Below, piece after piece: positions 36,465 through 47,830 of a stretch of 64,000 bases of DNA. The position numbers and the translations under genes are program-made. How positions within the stretch are numbered: position 1 is the stretch's first letter; each line of letters opens with the position of its first letter. The notes under the pieces were generated by a model, which had not been told where the DNA came from, made no database searches, and saw only the letters and a program-made list of their open reading frames with translations. The stretch lies in contig NZ_VNHJ01000003.1 in NCBI RefSeq assembly GCF_008124525.1, positions 186,001 to 250,000 on the forward strand, written 5' to 3'. This DNA is from Oceanicella actignis (GTDB taxonomy: Bacteria; Pseudomonadota; Alphaproteobacteria; Rhodobacterales; Rhodobacteraceae).

Positions 36465-38156
36465 TCAGTCCTCGAGGCGCGAGATCATCACCGACACGAC
36501 CGGCTTCTTGCCCCACCAGCGCATGCAGGCGCGGCGCGCGGCGCGCGTGGCCAGCTCTTCGATCTGCTCGTCCGAGCGGCGGTTGGCGGGCGCCGAGTCC
36601 ACCGCCTTGTCCACCGCCTCGTAGATCAGATCCTCGAGCGGGGCGGGCCAGCCCTCGGCCGTTTCGGGCGCGCCGCTGACGGCGATCTCGGGATCGGCCA
36701 GCAGCTGCCCCTTCTCGTCCAGCACAAGGCTGACGGCGACATGCCCCTGGCGGGCCATCTTCAGCCGCTCGCGCACCACGCCGTCGGTGGCGCCGATGAT
36801 GACCGAGCCGTCCAGATAGAGCTTGCCCGTGGGAACCTGATCGACGATGCGCGGCCGGTCGCCCGCCAGCGCCACCATCGTGCCGTTGGGCGCGGCGATC
36901 GAGGCGACCTGAAGCGACTCGGCGAAGGCGGCGTGCTCGACCAGGTGGCGGTGCTCGCCATGCATGGGGATCGAGATGCGCGGACGCAGCGCGTCATACA
37001 TCACCTTCAGATCCTCGCGCCGGGCGTGCCCCGAGACATGGACGCGGCCGTTTTCCTCGTCATAGATGCGCACCCCCTGCTCGGCCAGCATGTTGTAGAT
37101 GCGATAGACCGAGGATTCGTTGCCCGGGATGGTCTTGGACGAGAAGATCACCGCGTCGCCCGCGCGCAGCGACACCGTCGGATGCGTGCCCGAGGCGATG
37201 CGCGCCAGCGCGGCGCGCCCCTCGCCCTGGCTGCCGGTGACCAGGTAGAGCACCTCGCGCCGGGGCAGATCGGCGGCTTCGTCCTCGGTCAGCGTGTGCG
37301 GGAAATCGGTCAGCAGGCCGGTCTCGATCGCCGTCTCGATCATGCGGTTCATGGCGCGGCCGACCAGAACGGTCTTGCGCCCCGCATCGCGCGCCAGAAC
37401 GGCGATGGTGCGCAGGCGCTCGACGTTCGAGGCGAAGGTGGTCGCGGCCACCGCGCCCTCGTTCTCGCGCAGGATCTCGGCGATCGGCTCGAGCACGTCG
37501 GCCTCCGAGCCGCCGCGACCGGGGGCGAAGACGTTGGTGCTGTCGCAGACCATGGCGTGCACGCCCTCGTCGCCAAGGCGCCGGAAGGCGTCAAGGTCGA
37601 AGGGTTCGCCCATCTGCGGCGTGTGATCGACCTTGAAGTCGCCCGTATGCACGACGCGCCCCGAGGGCGTGTCGATGATCAGCGAGGCGGCCTCGGGGAT
37701 CGAGTGCGTCACCGCCTGGAAGCGCACCTGGAACGGGCCCGCCGCCACCGTGCCGCCGGTCACGGTCTTGATGGGCTTTTGCGACAGGCTCACCTCCTCG
37801 AACTTGCGGCGGATGATCTCCGAGGTGAAGGGCTGGGCGTAGATCGGCGCCTTGAGCCGCGGCCACAGCCGCCCCAGCGCGCCGACGTGATCTTCATGCG
37901 CGTGGGTGATGAAGATGCCCTCGAGCTTGTCGGCCTGCTCGGCGATGAAGGCGGGGTCGGGCATGATGATCTCGATGCCCGGGCTCGTCTCCATGTCGCC
38001 GAAGCTGACGCCGCAATCGACCATGATCCAGCGCCGCTTCGCGCCCCGGCCCGCGCCGTAGAGATACATGTTCATGCCGATCTCGCCCGCGCCGCCGAGC
38101 GCGACGAAAACCAGATCGTCGTCCTTCGTGGCTTCGGTCTTTTTCTTTCCAGCCAT
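36465..38156 (-). CDS. rnj: Ribonuclease J
   Basis: A metallo-beta-lactamase/beta-CASP ribonuclease with 5'-to-3' exonuclease and endonuclease activity in RNA maturation and decay; 563 residues. The zinc-site motif is FITHAHEDHVGALGRLWP near residue 83, with VTHSIPEAASLIIDTP, VVHTGDFKVDHTP and the beta-CASP elements IPGNESSVYRIYNML and VSGHARREDLKVM, IPMHGEHRHLVEH. The N-terminus begins with a lysine-rich stretch. It starts directly after the coaX stop, without a gap, and is the last gene of the nuo-birA-coaX-rnj unit. Confidence 0.95.
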   Translation of the reverse strand: MAGKKKTEATKDDDLVFVALGGAGEIGMNMYLYGAGRGAKRRWIMVDCGVSFGDMETSPGIEIIMPDPAFIAEQADKLEGIFITHAHEDHVGALGRLWPRLKAPIYAQPFTSEIIRRKFEEVSLSQKPIKTVTGGTVAAGPFQVRFQAVTHSIPEAASLIIDTPSGRVVHTGDFKVDHTPQMGEPFDLDAFRRLGDEGVHAMVCDSTNVFAPGRGGSEADVLEPIAEILRENEGAVAATTFASNVERLRTIAVLARDAGRKTVLVGRAMNRMIETAIETGLLTDFPHTLTEDEAADLPRREVLYLVTGSQGEGRAALARIASGTHPTVSLRAGDAVIFSSKTIPGNESSVYRIYNMLAEQGVRIYDEENGRVHVSGHARREDLKVMYDALRPRISIPMHGEHRHLVEHAAFAESLQVASIAAPNGTMVALAGDRPRIVDQVPTGKLYLDGSVIIGATDGVVRERLKMARQGHVAVSLVLDEKGQLLADPEIAVSGAPETAEGWPAPLEDLIYEAVDKAVDSAPANRRSDEQIEELATRAARRACMRWWGKKPVVSVMISRLED

Positions 38157-38933
38157 TCAACGGCCTTTCTTGTTCAATTCATGGATCGCGACCAGCCCGC
38201 GAAGCGTCAGGTCGCGATCGACGTGGTCGATCGCCGCGGCGCCGCGCGCGAAAAGCGGCGACAGACCGCCGGTGGCGATCACGGTCATCGGCTTGCCGCG
38301 CTCTTGCATGATGCGCCGGCAAAGCCCCTCGATCATCGAGACATATCCCCAGTAGATGCCCGACTGCATGCAGGCGACGGTGTTCGTGCCCACCACGCGC
38401 TCGGGCCGCGCGACCTCGACCTCGGGCAGCGCGGCGGCGGCCTCGTGCAGCGCGCGCAGCGACAGGTTCACCCCGGGCGCGATCACGCCGCCCTCATAGG
38501 CGCCGTCGGCGGCGACGACGTCAAGCGTGGTGGCGGTGCCGAAATCGACCACGATCAGCTCGCCCTCATAGCTGCGATGCGCCGCCACGGCGTTCACCAG
38601 GCGGTCGGCGCCGACGCGGGTGTGCGGATCGACCCGCACCTCGATGCCCAGCTCGCAGCCCGGGCGGCCGACGATGAGCGGCGTCGCGCCGAAATATTTC
38701 TCGCACAGGACGCGCAGGTTGAAGATGGCCCTGGGCGCGGTCGAGGACAGCGCCACATCGGTCACGTCCTCGGGCGTCAGCCCCGCATGGCGCATGAGCT
38801 GGTCAAGCCAGACGAAGTATTCGTCGCCCGTGCGCCGCACATCGGTGCCGCAGCGCCAGTCGGCCACGAAGCGTTCGCCGTCATGCACCGCGAACACGCA
38901 GTTGGTGTTTCCGACGTCGATGGTCAAGAGCAT
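38157..38933 (-). CDS. coaX: Type III pantothenate kinase
   Basis: Catalyses the first committed step of coenzyme A synthesis. The 258-residue protein has the ASKHA-type motifs LLTIDVGNTNCVFAVHDG (residues 2-19), the pantothenate-binding VDPHTRVGADRLVNAVAAH and VVDFGTATTLDVV, and GGVIAPGVNLSLRAL. Type III enzymes need a monovalent cation and are not feedback-inhibited by CoA. The gene is 21 bp after birA and abuts rnj. Confidence 0.95.
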   Translation of the reverse strand: MLLTIDVGNTNCVFAVHDGERFVADWRCGTDVRRTGDEYFVWLDQLMRHAGLTPEDVTDVALSSTAPRAIFNLRVLCEKYFGATPLIVGRPGCELGIEVRVDPHTRVGADRLVNAVAAHRSYEGELIVVDFGTATTLDVVAADGAYEGGVIAPGVNLSLRALHEAAAALPEVEVARPERVVGTNTVACMQSGIYWGYVSMIEGLCRRIMQERGKPMTVIATGGLSPLFARGAAAIDHVDRDLTLRGLVAIHELNKKGR

Positions 38934-38954
38934 GGCTCGCCCCTCAGGCCCGGG

Positions 38955-39722
38955 TCATGGAAAATGCACCTCGGCGGCGGCGATGCGCACGGGCCCGTCG
39001 CCGGTGCGCAGCACCAGCGCGCCCTCGCCGTCCACATCCTCGAACACGCCGCGCAGGACGCGCCCGGGCAGGCGCGCCTCGATGGTCTGGCCCAGCCGCG
39101 CGGCGCGCGCAAGCCATTCCTCGCGGATCGGCGCGAAACCCTCGCGCGCCATGCGCGCGGCGCGCCGGGCGAAGGCGGCGGCCAGGATCTCGAGCGCCTC
39201 TTCGGGCCGCGGCGCAATCGCGCCCGCCGCGCGCAGGCTGGTCGGAGGGAAGGCGCCGCGCGCCTCGGGCGGCAGCTGGGGATGCGCGGCCAGGTTGACC
39301 CCCACCCCGATCGCCAGCCAGTCCAGCCGCGGCCCCGCGCCCTCGCTTTCAAGCAGAACGCCCGCCACCTTGCCGCCGTCGAGCAGCGCGTCGTTGGGCC
39401 ATTTGAGCGCCACGCGCCCGCCCGGCGCATGGGCGTCGAGCAGCTCGGCCACCGCAAGGCAGGCCGCGAAGCTGAGCAGCGCCGCCTGCGCCGCCGGCGC
39501 CTCGGGCCGCATCAGCAGCGTGGCGTTGAGGTTGCCCTCGGGCGCCGTCCACGGCGCGCCGCGCCGCCCGCGCCCGGCCAGCTGGCGGCGCGCCATGATC
39601 CAGAGCGGACGGCCGTCCCAGCCGCCCGCCGCCGCGCGGGAACGGGCGCGGCGGCGAGCCTCTTCGTTGGTGCTGTCGATCTCGTCCAGGATCAGGCGTC
39701 CGACGCCCTCGGGCCAGTTCAT
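38955..39722 (-). CDS. birA: Biotin--[acetyl-CoA-carboxylase] ligase (no DNA-binding domain)
   Basis: Transfers biotin to acyl-CoA carboxylase carrier proteins. The 255-residue product lacks the N-terminal helix-turn-helix of E. coli BirA, so it should not act as a repressor. Seen: LDEIDSTNEEARRRA, the biotinyl-AMP loop RRQLAGRGRRGAPW, and VALKWPNDALLDGGKVAGVL with the adenylate-site Lys. It starts three bases after the nuoN stop region, so it is almost certainly co-transcribed with the complex I genes. Confidence 0.94.
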   Translation of the reverse strand: MNWPEGVGRLILDEIDSTNEEARRRARSRAAAGGWDGRPLWIMARRQLAGRGRRGAPWTAPEGNLNATLLMRPEAPAAQAALLSFAACLAVAELLDAHAPGGRVALKWPNDALLDGGKVAGVLLESEGAGPRLDWLAIGVGVNLAAHPQLPPEARGAFPPTSLRAAGAIAPRPEEALEILAAAFARRAARMAREGFAPIREEWLARAARLGQTIEARLPGRVLRGVFEDVDGEGALVLRTGDGPVRIAAAEVHFP

Positions 39723-39725
39723 GCG

Positions 39726-41171
39726 TCAGTTGAACAGCGCCGCCGCGGCCGTGGCCGCCAGCTCGGGCACCCCGAAGCCGCTCAGCCCCGGCGCCCAGCC
39801 CAGCGACATCACCAGCGCCGCCGCCGTCAGCGCCAGCCCGTGCGCGAAGGGCATCGACCCGGTCAGCGACAGGCCCGGCTCGTCGAAATACATGATCTTG
39901 ACGATGCGCAGGTAGTAGAAGGCGCCGATCACCGAGGCCACGGCGCCCGCCACCGCCAGCGGCGCCAGCCCCGCATCGACCGCGGCGACGAACACCATCC
40001 ACTTGCCGAAAAAGCCCAGGAGCGGCGGCACGCCCGCCAGGCTGAACATCAGCGCCGACACCGCCAGCGCCTGCCCGGGCCGCGTGCGCGCCAGCCCGGC
40101 CAGATCGCCGATGCCGGTCACCGGGGCGCCGTCGCGCTCCATGCACATGATGAAGGCGAAGGCGCCGACGTTCATGGCGACATAGATGCTCAGATAGACC
40201 AGCAGCGCCTCGACCCCCTGCTGGGTGCCCGCCGCGAGGCCCATCAGCGCGAAGCCCATATGGGCGATCGACGAATAGGCCATCAGGCGCTTGATGTTGG
40301 TCTGCACGATCGCCGCGATCGACCCCAGGAACATCGACGCGACCGCAAGGAAGGCCAGGATCTGCCGCCACTCGGCCGAGACCTCGCCGAAGGCGTCGAA
40401 CAGAACCCGCGCGAACAGCGCGCCGGCCGCGACCTTGGGCGCGGTGGCGAAGAAGGCCGTCACCGCGGTGGGCGAGCCCTCGTAGACGTCCGGCGTCCAC
40501 ATGTGGAAGGGCACGGCCGAGATCTTGAAGGCCAGCCCCGCGCACAGGAAGGCGACGCCGAACAGCAGGCCCAGCGACAGGCCGCCCTCATGCACCGCCT
40601 CGGCGATGCCCGCAAAGCGCGTCGCGCCCGCATAGCCGTAGATCAGCGACGCGCCGTAAAGCAGCAGCCCCGAGCCGAGCGCGCCCAGCACGAAGTATTT
40701 CAGCCCCGCCTCGGTGGACTTCACGCTGTCGCGGCGAAAGGCGGCGACGACGTAAAGCGACAGCGACTGCAGCTCGAGCCCCATGTAGAGGCTCATCAGA
40801 TCGCCGGCCGAGACCATCACCATCATGCCCAGCGTGGCCATGGCGATGAGCACGGGATACTCGAACTTCAGGATCCGGCGCCGGCGCAGGTAGTTTTCCG
40901 ACAGCGCCAGCACGGCCGCGGCCGAGAACAGGATCAGCGCCTTGGCGAAGCGCGCGAAGCCGTCCGAGACGAAGGCTCCGCCGAAAGCCTCCTGCCCGCC
41001 GTCGCGGAAGCTCACGATCAGCCCCAGCAGCGCGAAGAAGGCGGCCGTCAGCCAGGTCAGCCCCGACGCCCAGCGGTCCTGGCCGCCGAAGGCGCAGGCC
41101 ATCAGCGCCGCCATGGCGAACAGCGCCAGCAGGGCCTCGGGAAGAACGACGTAAAGATCAGCGCTCAGCAT
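39726..41171 (-). CDS. nuoN: NADH-quinone oxidoreductase subunit N
   Basis: One of three antiporter-like proton-pumping subunits of complex I (with L and M). The 481-residue, 14-helix protein contains the broken-helix and lysine regions typical of the family: [40 protein letters not shown], and [19 protein letters not shown]. It ends the run of nuo subunits, 15 bp after nuoM, and is followed by birA. Confidence 0.96.
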   Translation of the reverse strand: MLSADLYVVLPEALLALFAMAALMACAFGGQDRWASGLTWLTAAFFALLGLIVSFRDGGQEAFGGAFVSDGFARFAKALILFSAAAVLALSENYLRRRRILKFEYPVLIAMATLGMMVMVSAGDLMSLYMGLELQSLSLYVVAAFRRDSVKSTEAGLKYFVLGALGSGLLLYGASLIYGYAGATRFAGIAEAVHEGGLSLGLLFGVAFLCAGLAFKISAVPFHMWTPDVYEGSPTAVTAFFATAPKVAAGALFARVLFDAFGEVSAEWRQILAFLAVASMFLGSIAAIVQTNIKRLMAYSSIAHMGFALMGLAAGTQQGVEALLVYLSIYVAMNVGAFAFIMCMERDGAPVTGIGDLAGLARTRPGQALAVSALMFSLAGVPPLLGFFGKWMVFVAAVDAGLAPLAVAGAVASVIGAFYYLRIVKIMYFDEPGLSLTGSMPFAHGLALTAAALVMSLGWAPGLSGFGVPELAATAAAALFN

Positions 41172-41186
41172 GTTCGTCTCGTCCCA

Positions 41187-42743
41187 TCAATGCTGGAGAG
41201 CGGCGAGCGCCGATTTCGGCGCGGCCTCGTGATAGGCGGTCCGCGCCTCTTCGACCTGGCGCGCAAGCGCCTCGGTCGAGGCGCCGAACCAGTCGGTCGC
41301 CAGGCTCGGATAGACGCCGAACAAGAGCGTGCAGGCCACCAGCGGCGCGAAGATGAACTTCTCGCGCCGGTCCATGTCGGCGATGCCCGCCAGGCTCTGC
41401 TTGATCAGGTCGCCGAACACCACCCGCCGATAGAGCCACAGCGCATAGGCCGCCGACAGGATCACGCCCGTCGCCGCGCCGAACGCCGTCCAGGTCGAGA
41501 CCTGGAACGCCCCGGCCATGGTCAGGAACTCGCCGACGAAGCCGGACGTGCCCGGCAGGCCCACATTGCCCATGGTGAACAGCATGAAGACCGTCGCATA
41601 GACCGGCATGCGCACCGCCAGCCCGCCATAGGCGGCGATCTCGCGCGTGTGCATGCGGTCGTAGATCACGCCGACGCAAAGGAACAGCGCGCCCGAGATG
41701 AAGCCGTGGCTGATCATCTGGAACATCGCGCCGTCCAGCCCCTGGCGGTTGGCCGCGAAGATGCCCATGGTCACGAAGCCCATGTGCGCGACCGAGGAAT
41801 AGGCGATCAGCTTCTTGATGTCCTCCTGCATCAGCGCCACCAGCGAGGTGTAGACGATGGCCGCCACCGACAGGAAGAACACGAAGTCGCGCATCAGCTC
41901 GGACGCGACGGGGAACATGGGCAGGCTGAAGCGCAGGAAGCCGTAGCCGCCCATCTTGAGCAGGATCGCCGCCAGCACCACCGAACCGGCCGTGGGCGCC
42001 TGCACATGCGCGTCGGGCAGCCAGGTGTGCACCGGCCACATGGGCATCTTCACCGCGAAGGAGGCGAAGAAGGCCAGCCACAGCAGCGTCTGCATGCCGC
42101 CCATGATCTGCCAGCCCATGATCTCGATCGGACCGGCCGAGAACTCGTGCGACAGCAGCCGCGCGATGTCGGTCGTGCCCGCGTCGCGATACATCGCGAC
42201 CATGGCCACCAGCATCAGCACCGAGCCGAGGAAGGTGTAGAGGAAGAACTTGAACGCCGCGTAGATGCGGTCCTTGCCGCCCCAGATGCCGATGATCAGG
42301 AACATCGGGATCAGGCCCGCCTCGAAGAACAGGTAGAACAGCACCAGATCCAGCGCGCAGAAGACGCCGATCATCAGCGTCTCGAGCGCCAGGAACGCGG
42401 CCATGTATTCCTTGACCCGCTCTTCGACCTTCCAGCTGGCCAGGATCACCAGCGGCATCAGGAAGGTGGTCAGCATCACGAAGGGCGCCGACAGGCCGTC
42501 CACGCCCATCTTGTAGGTCAGGCCGAACATCCACTCGCCTTCCTCGACGAACTGGAAGCCCGGATCGGACGGGTCGAAATTGGTCAGGATCACCAGGCTC
42601 AGCAGGAAGGTGGCCGTGGTGGTCAGGAGCGCGACGATGCGGGCGTTGCCGCGCGCGGCCTCGTCGTCGCCGCGCAGCGCCAGCATCAGCACCAGCGCGC
42701 CGAACAGCGGCAGGAAGGTGACCAGCGAAAGAATGTTGGGCAT
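41187..42743 (-). CDS. nuoM: NADH-quinone oxidoreductase subunit M
   Basis: Antiporter-like membrane subunit of complex I, 518 residues. Seen: [17 protein letters not shown] with the conserved Glu of helix 5, [20 protein letters not shown], and the [16 protein letters not shown] segment. The ATG shares one base with the nuoL stop (TGATG); the frame is open further upstream only as a shadow of nuoL. Confidence 0.97.
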   Translation of the reverse strand: MPNILSLVTFLPLFGALVLMLALRGDDEAARGNARIVALLTTTATFLLSLVILTNFDPSDPGFQFVEEGEWMFGLTYKMGVDGLSAPFVMLTTFLMPLVILASWKVEERVKEYMAAFLALETLMIGVFCALDLVLFYLFFEAGLIPMFLIIGIWGGKDRIYAAFKFFLYTFLGSVLMLVAMVAMYRDAGTTDIARLLSHEFSAGPIEIMGWQIMGGMQTLLWLAFFASFAVKMPMWPVHTWLPDAHVQAPTAGSVVLAAILLKMGGYGFLRFSLPMFPVASELMRDFVFFLSVAAIVYTSLVALMQEDIKKLIAYSSVAHMGFVTMGIFAANRQGLDGAMFQMISHGFISGALFLCVGVIYDRMHTREIAAYGGLAVRMPVYATVFMLFTMGNVGLPGTSGFVGEFLTMAGAFQVSTWTAFGAATGVILSAAYALWLYRRVVFGDLIKQSLAGIADMDRREKFIFAPLVACTLLFGVYPSLATDWFGASTEALARQVEEARTAYHEAAPKSALAALQH

Positions 42744-44710
42744 CAGTGCGCTCCTCCGGCAACGCCGGTGACCGAGATCCAGGTGATCAGCAGGGACACG
42801 CCGATCAGCATCGCGAAGGCGTAGTGGTAGACGTAGCCCGACTGCAGCCGCCCCGCGAGCCGCGCCAGCGCCGGCACGATCCCCAGCGCGACCCCGTTCA
42901 CGACGCCGTCGATCGCCGCCCCGTCGCCCTTCTTCCACAGGAAGCGGCCAAGCCGCATCGCCGGGCGGACGAAGAGGAAGTCGTAGATCTCGTCGAAATA
43001 CCACTTGTTGAGCAGGAACAGATACAGCCCGCGCTGGCTTTCGGCCAGGCGCCCGGGCAGCGACGGGTTCAGGATGTAGAACCAGATCGCCACGCCCAGC
43101 CCCAGCAGCATCGCCACGAAGGGCGCGAGCTTCACCCAGGCCGGAACCTCGTGCACGTCGTGCAGGATGTGGTTGTGCTCGGCCATGCCGATGGCGGCGC
43201 CGAAGAACTCTTCGGCATGATGGCCGATGAAGTCGCCATACCAGACCATGCCCGCCAGCACCGCGCCCGCGCCCAGGACGTAGAGCGGGATCAGCATGAC
43301 GCGCGGGCTTTCATGCGCGTGCTCGAAGCGCTTCTTGTCGCGCGGCTTGCCGTAGAAGGTCATGAACATCAGCCGCCACGAGTAGAACGAGGTCATCGCC
43401 GCCGCGATCACCAGCAGCCAGAAGGCGTAGCCCGAATGGCCCGCATAGGCGCCCTCGATGATGGCGTCCTTCGACACGAAGCCCGCGAAGCCGATCGGCA
43501 GCCCGACAAGGTCGTAGGAGAAGGGAATGCCGACGCCGGTGATGGCCAGCGTGCCCAGCATCATCATCCAGAAGGTGACCGGGATCTTGGCGCGCAGGCC
43601 GCCATAGCGGCGCATGTCCTGCTCGTGATGCATCGCATGGATGACCGAGCCCGCGCCAAGGAACAGCAGCGCCTTGAAGAAGGCGTGGGTGAACAGGTGG
43701 AACATCGCCGCCTGGTAGAAGCCCACCCCCGCGGCCGCGAACATGTAGCCCAGCTGCGAGCAGGTCGAATAGGCGATCACGCGCTTGATGTCGTTCTGCA
43801 CCAGCCCGACCGTCGCGGCGAAGAACGCCGTCGAGGCGCCGATCACCGCCACGAAGGTCAGCGCGCCGGGCGCATGCTCGTAGAGCGGCGACATGCGGCA
43901 CACCAGGAACACGCCCGCCGTGACCATCGTCGCCGCGTGGATCAGCGCCGAGACCGGGGTCGGACCCTCCATGGCGTCGGGAAGCCAGGTGTGCAGGAAC
44001 AGCTGCGCCGACTTGCCCATGGCGCCGATGAAGAGCAGGAAGGCCAGAAGCTCGGCCGCGTTCCACTCGCGCCACAGGAAGGCGATCGAGCTTTCGGCCA
44101 GGGTCGGGGCGGCGGCGAACACGTCGTCGAAGGCGATGCTGTCGACCATGTAGTAGATGCCGAAGATGCCCAGCGCGAAGCCGAAATCGCCCACGCGGTT
44201 GACGATGAAGGCCTTCATCGCCGCGGCGTTGGCCGAGGGCTTCTTGAACCAGAAGCCGATCAGCAGATACGAGGCGACGCCCACGCCCTCCCAGCCGAAG
44301 AACATCTGCACCAGGTTGTCCGAGGTCACCAGCGCCAGCATGGCGAAGGTGAAGAAGGACAGATAGGCGAAGAAGCGCGGCTTGGAGGGATCCTCCTCCA
44401 TGTAGCCGATCGAGTAGAGGTGCACCAGCGACGACACCGAGGTGACCACCACCAGCATGATCTTGGTCAGCGTGTCGAGGCGCACCGACCAGTCGGCCCC
44501 CAGCGTGCCCGAGTCGAGGAAGCGGAACAGCGTCGTCGTCTCGGCGCCGTGATGGGCGTCGTAGGTGAAGAAGGTGATCCAGCTGAGCGCGGCGCAGACG
44601 AACACGATGGCCGTCGGCGCGATCATCGCCATGCGCTCGCCGATCAGGCGATGGCCGAAGCCGGCGATCAGCGCGCCGGCCAGCGGCGCGAGAAGAATGA
44701 ACGTGGTCAT
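42743..44710 (-). CDS. nuoL: NADH-quinone oxidoreductase subunit L
   Basis: The distal antiporter-like subunit of complex I with the long lateral helix at its C-terminus; 655 residues. Seen: [19 protein letters not shown] (conserved Glu), [37 protein letters not shown] and the His-rich stretch around [13 protein letters not shown] before the lateral helix. It lies four bases after nuoK and overlaps nuoM by one base. Confidence 0.97.
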   Translation of the reverse strand: MTTFILLAPLAGALIAGFGHRLIGERMAMIAPTAIVFVCAALSWITFFTYDAHHGAETTTLFRFLDSGTLGADWSVRLDTLTKIMLVVVTSVSSLVHLYSIGYMEEDPSKPRFFAYLSFFTFAMLALVTSDNLVQMFFGWEGVGVASYLLIGFWFKKPSANAAAMKAFIVNRVGDFGFALGIFGIYYMVDSIAFDDVFAAAPTLAESSIAFLWREWNAAELLAFLLFIGAMGKSAQLFLHTWLPDAMEGPTPVSALIHAATMVTAGVFLVCRMSPLYEHAPGALTFVAVIGASTAFFAATVGLVQNDIKRVIAYSTCSQLGYMFAAAGVGFYQAAMFHLFTHAFFKALLFLGAGSVIHAMHHEQDMRRYGGLRAKIPVTFWMMMLGTLAITGVGIPFSYDLVGLPIGFAGFVSKDAIIEGAYAGHSGYAFWLLVIAAAMTSFYSWRLMFMTFYGKPRDKKRFEHAHESPRVMLIPLYVLGAGAVLAGMVWYGDFIGHHAEEFFGAAIGMAEHNHILHDVHEVPAWVKLAPFVAMLLGLGVAIWFYILNPSLPGRLAESQRGLYLFLLNKWYFDEIYDFLFVRPAMRLGRFLWKKGDGAAIDGVVNGVALGIVPALARLAGRLQSGYVYHYAFAMLIGVSLLITWISVTGVAGGAH

Positions 44711-44714
44711 GCGC

Positions 44715-45664
<950 letters not shown>

Positions 45665-45681
45665 GTCCCCTTCCTTTCATG

Positions 45682-45766
45682 CGCCGCCGCGTCGCGGCGT
45701 CTTGGTTGCTGCGCGCCGCCGGGCGGCGCATGTCGTTGCGAATGGCCGGCGGCGTGGGCCGCCGGC
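45682..45766 (-). promoter_or_regulatory. Cluster of GC-rich stem-loops between nuoI and nuoJ
   Basis: Three hairpins occur in 85 bp: a perfect 9-bp stem with a GTGG loop (45745-45766), starting five bases after nuoI stops; GCGCCG/CGGCGC at 45713-45729; and CGCCGCG/CGCGGCG at 45682-45696. None has a T-tract. They may protect mRNA ends or reduce read-through from the hydrophilic-subunit genes into nuoJKLMN. Confidence 0.6.
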
Positions 45767-45770
45767 GCCG

Positions 45771-46262
45771 TCACCGATAGGGCGCGTCCAGCTCGAGATT
45801 GCGCGCGATCTCGGCCTCCCAGCGCTCGCCGTTCTCAAGCAGCTTCTGCTTGTCGTAGAAGAGCTCCTCGCGGGTTTCCGTGGCGAACTCGAAGTTGGGC
45901 CCCTCGACGATCGCATCCACCGGGCACGCCTCCTGGCAGAAGCCGCAATAGATGCACTTGGTCATGTCGATGTCGTAGCGCGTGGTGCGGCGCGAGCCGT
46001 CCTCGCGCGGCGCGGCCTCGATCGTGATCGCCTGGGCGGGGCAGATCGCCTCGCACAGCTTGCAGGCGATGCAGCGCTCCTCGCCGTTGGGATAGCGGCG
46101 CAGCGCGTGCTCGCCGCGAAAGCGCGGCGAAAGCGGCCCCTTCTCGAACGGATAGTTCACCGTCGCCTTGGGCTTGAAGAAATACTTCATGCCCAGCCGG
46201 AACCCCTCGATGAAGTCCAGCAGAAGGAACGAGCGCGCCGCGCGCTTGAGCGTCAAAGCCAT
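45771..46262 (-). CDS. nuoI: NADH-quinone oxidoreductase subunit I
   Basis: The ferredoxin-like subunit carrying clusters N6a and N6b; about 163 residues. Two complete 4Fe-4S motifs are present: [12 protein letters not shown] and [12 protein letters not shown]. The N-terminal helix ([20 protein letters not shown]) anchors it to the membrane arm. A GTG and an ATG are adjacent; the ATG at 46262 is eight bases from AAGGAG. It follows nuoH by 12 bp. Confidence 0.97.
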   Translation of the reverse strand: MALTLKRAARSFLLLDFIEGFRLGMKYFFKPKATVNYPFEKGPLSPRFRGEHALRRYPNGEERCIACKLCEAICPAQAITIEAAPREDGSRRTTRYDIDMTKCIYCGFCQEACPVDAIVEGPNFEFATETREELFYDKQKLLENGERWEAEIARNLELDAPYR

Positions 46263-46274
46263 CACCAGTTCTCC

Positions 46275-47297
46275 TTACCAGCGCGCATAGCCGGGAACGC
46301 CGTAATGGGCCAGCATCGACGCGATCACAACCCAGCCCAGGCTCATGGGCAGGAAAACCTTCCAGCCCAGCCGCATCAGCTGGTCGTAGCGGAAGCGCGG
46401 CACGATCGCCTTGACCATGGCGAACAGGAAGAACACCAGCGTCACCTTCGCCACGAACCAGAACACCCCGTCCGGCAGCCCCGGCACCGGGCTGAGCCAG
46501 CCGCCGAAGAACAGGATCGTCACCAGCGCGCACATCAGCACGATGGCCAGATACTCGCCGATCATGAACAGCAGGTAGGGCGTCGAGGAATACTCGACCT
46601 GATAGCCGGCCACCAGCTCGGATTCGGCCTCGGGCAGATCGAAGGGCGGGCGGTTCGTCTCGGCCAGGGCCGAGATGAAGAACAGCGGCACCATCGGCAG
46701 ATGCGGCAGCCAATACCAGCTGAGGAAGCCATAGGCGCCGTCCTGCGCGCGCACGATCTCGGTCAGGTTCAGCGAGCCGGTCGAGATCAGCACGCCGACG
46801 ATGATCAGGCCGATCGAGACCTCGTAGGAGATCATCTGCGCCGCCGAGCGCAGCCCCCCCAGGAACGGGTATTTCGAGTTCGACGCCCAGCCGCCCATGA
46901 TCACGCCATAGACCTCGAGCGACGAGACCGCGAAGATGTAGAGGATGCCGACGTTCAGATCCGAGATCACCCAGCCATCCGCGAAGGGGATCACCGCCCA
47001 GGCGATCGCGGCCAGCACGAAGCTCATCAGCGGCGCCAGGAAGAAGACCGTCTTGTCGGCGCCCGCCGGGACGATGATCTCCTTGAACACGAACTTCAGG
47101 AAGTCGGCGAAGCTTTGCAGCAGCCCGAACGGGCCCACCACGTTCGGCCCGCGCCGCAGCTGCACCGCCGCCCAGACCTTGCGGTCCATGTAAAGCAGGA
47201 AGGCGAGCGCCACCAGAAGCAGCACGAGCACCAGCAGGCACTGGGCGAGGATCACGATGCCCGGCCAGGCGTAGGCGCTCCAGAAACCGGTCTCCAT
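46275..47297 (-). CDS. nuoH: NADH-quinone oxidoreductase subunit H
   Basis: The membrane subunit that forms the quinone entrance with B and D; 340 residues. Seen: [20 protein letters not shown], the acidic quinone-site loop [20 protein letters not shown] and [16 protein letters not shown]. The ATG shares one base with the stop of the upstream small secreted-protein gene (TGATG); a GTG one codon upstream is an alternative start. Confidence 0.97.
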   Translation of the reverse strand: METGFWSAYAWPGIVILAQCLLVLVLLLVALAFLLYMDRKVWAAVQLRRGPNVVGPFGLLQSFADFLKFVFKEIIVPAGADKTVFFLAPLMSFVLAAIAWAVIPFADGWVISDLNVGILYIFAVSSLEVYGVIMGGWASNSKYPFLGGLRSAAQMISYEVSIGLIIVGVLISTGSLNLTEIVRAQDGAYGFLSWYWLPHLPMVPLFFISALAETNRPPFDLPEAESELVAGYQVEYSSTPYLLFMIGEYLAIVLMCALVTILFFGGWLSPVPGLPDGVFWFVAKVTLVFFLFAMVKAIVPRFRYDQLMRLGWKVFLPMSLGWVVIASMLAHYGVPGYARW

Positions 47298-47830
47298 CAC
47301 TTGGGTCCCCCGATGACGTCGTATTTGGGAATGGATGCGTTGGCGGCGCAGTCGCGCGCCATCAGCGCCGCGTCGAAGGCGCCCGCGCCCGCCTCGGCCG
47401 GCGTCGCGGGGCCAAGCGCGAAGCCATAGCGCGCCGCCGTCTCGACCGCGCGCGCGCCGTTCAGCGCGCTCTCGCGCGCCGACATGCGCCCGCCCAGCGT
47501 CCGCAGCTGCGCCGCGCCGCGTTCGACCGCGTAGTCGGCCGCCACGCAGCGCGCAAGCGCGAAGGGCATGGTCTGCGCCAGCGCCCGCGCCTTGTCGTCC
47601 GAAAGGCCGGCCACGACGAACGCCGCCTCGAGGGCGACGGACACCACCTCGCGCCCGTCCTCGCCGCGCGCGCTGGGCGCAAGGCGCGCCGCGCGCACCT
47701 CGCGCGGGGCCGACAGGAAGGCGGCGAAATCGTCGGGCGTGATCTGCGCCCGCGCCTCGGCCGCGCCCAGCGCCGCCAGCGCCGCCGCGCCGGCGCGCGC
47801 GCGCCCCGATGTCGCTCGGCCCGGCCTCAT
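47297..47830 (-). CDS. Uncharacterised secreted protein encoded between nuoG and nuoH
   Basis: I do not recognise a fold in this 177-residue protein. It begins with an Arg/Ala-rich signal peptide (cleavage likely after EARA, about residue 28), so it should reach the periplasm. The rest is largely helical, with two Cys residues (about 100 and 163: [13 protein letters not shown] and [10 protein letters not shown]) that could form a disulfide. Its ATG overlaps the nuoG stop by four bases and its stop overlaps nuoH by one, so it must be translated in step with complex I. Unassigned frames occur within nuo operons of Rhodobacter relatives; a DUF5333-type family is a guess from memory. Confidence 0.75.
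   Translation of the reverse strand: MRPGRATSGRARAGAAALAALGAAEARAQITPDDFAAFLSAPREVRAARLAPSARGEDGREVVSVALEAAFVVAGLSDDKARALAQTMPFALARCVAADYAVERGAAQLRTLGGRMSARESALNGARAVETAARYGFALGPATPAEAGAGAFDAALMARDCAANASIPKYDVIGGPK

Noticed and set aside
36270-42824. A 2184-codon open frame on the plus strand
   Set aside because: It runs antisense to rnj, coaX, birA, nuoN and nuoM, is rich in His, Arg, Gln and Ala, and has no family motif. It is a GC-bias shadow.
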